A stretch of DNA of 6,848 nucleotides from positions 1-6,848 of the forward strand of contig JAFGKO010000135.1 in NCBI GenBank assembly GCA_016928525.1, in the 5' to 3' direction. Under the pieces are notes generated by a model. That model was not told where the DNA came from. It saw only the letters and a list, made by a program, of their open reading frames with translations, and did no database searches. Shown piece after piece: positions 6,500-6,848 of the stretch. Numbering within the stretch: the stretch's first letter is position 1; each line of letters starts with the position of its first letter. The DNA is from Anaerolineales bacterium (GTDB taxonomy: Bacteria; Chloroflexota; Anaerolineae; Anaerolineales; Villigracilaceae). Position numbers and translations under genes: made by a program.

Positions 6500-6507
6500 A
6501 TTGTATA
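6500..6507 (-). promoter_or_regulatory. Possible internal promoter -10 before the methyltransferase
   Basis: TATACAAT (6507-6500, minus) is a good -10-like octamer 20-27 nt before the methyltransferase ATG. No convincing -35 hexamer lies at 16-18 bp, so it is only a candidate. If used, it would give a leader of roughly 15 nt and could start transcription separately from the small membrane protein gene. Confidence 0.22.
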
Positions 6508-6538
6508 ACCAAATTTAATGGACAATCGCCTACTTGGG

Positions 6539-6550
6539 AGGACATGTCCT
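6539..6550. repeat. 12-bp perfect palindrome
   Basis: aggacatgtcct (6539-6550) is a perfect dyad that overlaps the TAG stop codon of the small membrane protein and lies about 60 nt before the methyltransferase start, upstream of the -10-like element. It could be a repressor or activator site for an internal promoter, or chance. Confidence 0.3.
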
Positions 6551-6758
6551 ATTCATTGCCGCTGCCTTTCCCTTCTTGCAGCATCTTTTGCAAACGCCGG
6601 ATGCGGATCCGCTGGATGATAACCAGGACTATCAAAGCTAGCGTGAAAACCGGCCAGATAATAACAAATACCCAGAAGTTGATCTCCTTGTAGGTAATCC
6701 CGAATACGCTCGCAAAGTAGACCAGAACTTCAACGCACCAATCGAAGATGGCATCCAT
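6549..6758 (-). CDS. Small uncharacterised membrane protein
   Basis: A 69-residue protein of unknown function. It has a hydrophobic, possibly membrane-lying helix at ~3-20 (AIFDWCVEVLVYFASVFG), a polar link ITYKEIN (21-27), a strongly hydrophobic transmembrane helix at ~28-50 (NFWVFVIIWPVFTLALIV) and a basic, charged tail (RIRIRRLQKM, then a Gly/Ser-rich end), which is likely cytoplasmic by the positive-inside rule. I recall similar short proteins with a TYKEIN-plus-IIWP pattern in other environmental bacteria, but know of no assigned role. I chose the ATG at 6758 because the protein then begins like a membrane segment; the frame stays open to a GTG at 6839 and both starts have poor ribosome binding sites. 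It lies 68 nt upstream of the methyltransferase on the same strand, so it may head the cluster or be a separate unit. Confidence 0.65.
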   Translation of the reverse strand: MDAIFDWCVEVLVYFASVFGITYKEINFWVFVIIWPVFTLALIVLVIIQRIRIRRLQKMLQEGKGSGNE

Positions 6759-6848
6759 AAGATCAGCAATTCTCAATATGGGAGAAGTAGGGATGTCAGC
6801 AGGCGAAAAGGGGAAACGGGGCTTGGCAAAATGAGCCACCAGAATTCA

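Noticed and set aside
6842..6847. gaattc at the right edge as a possible cloning junction
   Set aside because: A single EcoRI site at the edge is expected by chance often enough, and no vector-like sequence is visible.

Overview
The window looks like a chromosomal segment of a free-living, environmental bacterium. Taxonomy is inferred only. A seven-helix sensor N-terminus joined to PAS, GAF and GGDEF domains, the small 'TYKEIN' membrane protein, and an intergenic palindrome of the 'gtcattgcgag' type together suggest Chloroflexota (Anaerolineae-like) or a similar lineage. I see no plasmid, phage, transposase, CRISPR array, tRNA or rRNA.

Layout. Positions 1-307 carry no convincing gene but hold several inverted repeats, including a nested 52-nt one at 185-236. 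Positions 308-3400 (+) encode a 1030-residue membrane sensor diguanylate cyclase (7TM, PAS, three GAF-like modules, GGDEF) with an intact active site and product-inhibition site. It converges, with only 5 bp between stop codons, on a minus-strand gene cluster that fills the rest of the window. In transcription order (right to left) this cluster is: a 69-residue membrane protein (6758-6549), a class I SAM-dependent methyltransferase (6480-5686), a histidine-phosphatase-superfamily protein (5684-5079), a short-form AMP nucleosidase (5066-4296), a 107-bp palindromic repeat (4295-4189) and a dimethylarginine dimethylaminohydrolase (4170-3406).

How the genes may work together. The methyltransferase, phosphatase and nucleosidase genes are packed with 1 and 12 nt between them, and each downstream ribosome binding site lies in or next to the upstream stop codon. 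They are almost certainly co-transcribed and probably translationally coupled. AMP nucleosidase releases adenine and ribose 5-phosphate, and DDAH converts methylated arginines to citrulline plus a methylamine. Both are small-molecule salvage or turnover reactions, but the sequence shows no single pathway joining all the genes. The sensor cyclase is on the opposite strand and need not be functionally related.

Nothing here is clearly a new system. The items most worth a second look are the palindromic repeat that fills the gap between the nucleosidase and DDAH genes almost exactly, the nested inverted repeat upstream of the cyclase, the uncharacterised small membrane protein, and the gene combination in the minus-strand cluster.
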